Part shown: positions 6,362 to 6,385 of the stretch, piece by piece
How the letters are laid out: each line of letters opens with the position of its first letter
How positions within the stretch are numbered: the first letter of the stretch is position 1
Assembly (NCBI GenBank): GCA_903927685.1
Contig: CAIYOB010001219.1
Span: 1-6,385, forward strand
Direction of reading: 5' to 3'
DNA length: 6,385 nt
Source: an uncultured Planctomycetaceae bacterium
GTDB lineage: Bacteria; Planctomycetota; Planctomycetia; Pirellulales; Pirellulaceae
Notes under the pieces: model-generated
What the model saw: the letters and a program-made list of their open reading frames with translations, nothing else
Told to the model about the DNA's origin: nothing
Database searches by the model: none
Position numbers and translations under genes: made by a program

Positions 6362-6385
6362 CCCACGGATGGCAAAGCCGTCCCA
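6362..6385. repeat. Short hairpin-forming repeat CCCACGGATGGCA, cut by the window end
   Basis: CCCACGGATGGCA at 6362-6374 is identical over 13 nt to 887-899 in the spacer upstream of the repeat cluster. At 6367-6383 the sequence folds as GGATGGC-AAA-GCCGTCC, a 7-bp stem with one G-T wobble. The earlier copy lacks the second arm. The unit may continue past the window. I recall similar CCACGGATGGC elements as dispersed in planctomycete genomes, but that is memory; one 13-nt match in GC-rich DNA could also be chance. Confidence 0.4.

Overview
The window is GC-rich bacterial DNA that looks like a planctomycete, probably of the Pirellulales type. This rests on three things seen or recalled, not on a search: a tandem cluster of a 25-nt CTCGCTGGCGCTTCGGG-type repeat familiar from that group, two small membrane proteins that resemble lineage-specific planctomycete families, and a large exported glycoside hydrolase with a discoidin-like tail.

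Layout. Positions 48-804 hold two small genes on the minus strand, both with predicted membrane segments and no known function. Positions 805-1052 are an untranslated spacer containing four copies of the 25-nt repeat. From about 1053 to the end everything reads on the plus strand: an AMP-forming acyl ligase (acyl-ACP synthetase type), then after a 5-nt gap a 1103-residue secreted family-2-type glycoside hydrolase. Positions 6227-6385 are non-coding, with weak terminator-like hairpins and the start of a second kind of short repeat or hairpin at the window edge.

The most interesting point is the 5' end of the ligase. Its relatives are usually the last module of a long fusion protein: lysophospholipid transporter (LplT/MFS), PlsC acyltransferase, then acyl-ACP synthetase, i.e. 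an Aas-type 2-acyl-glycerophosphoethanolamine recycling enzyme. Here the transporter and nearly all of PlsC are missing. What appears to be the C-terminal end of PlsC survives just after the last repeat copy, but spread over different reading frames. The ligase domain itself keeps all its core motifs. I read this as a fusion gene truncated at a repeat cluster, leaving either a stand-alone ligase restarted inside the old gene or a decaying pseudogene.

The glycoside hydrolase is intact, with a signal peptide, both expected catalytic glutamates and a C-terminal F5/8-type C domain. It is close enough to the ligase to be translationally coupled, but the two have no obvious shared pathway: one acts on fatty acids or phospholipids in the cytoplasm, the other on carbohydrate outside it. 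I see no CRISPR array, tRNA, rRNA, transposase or clearly novel multi-gene system.
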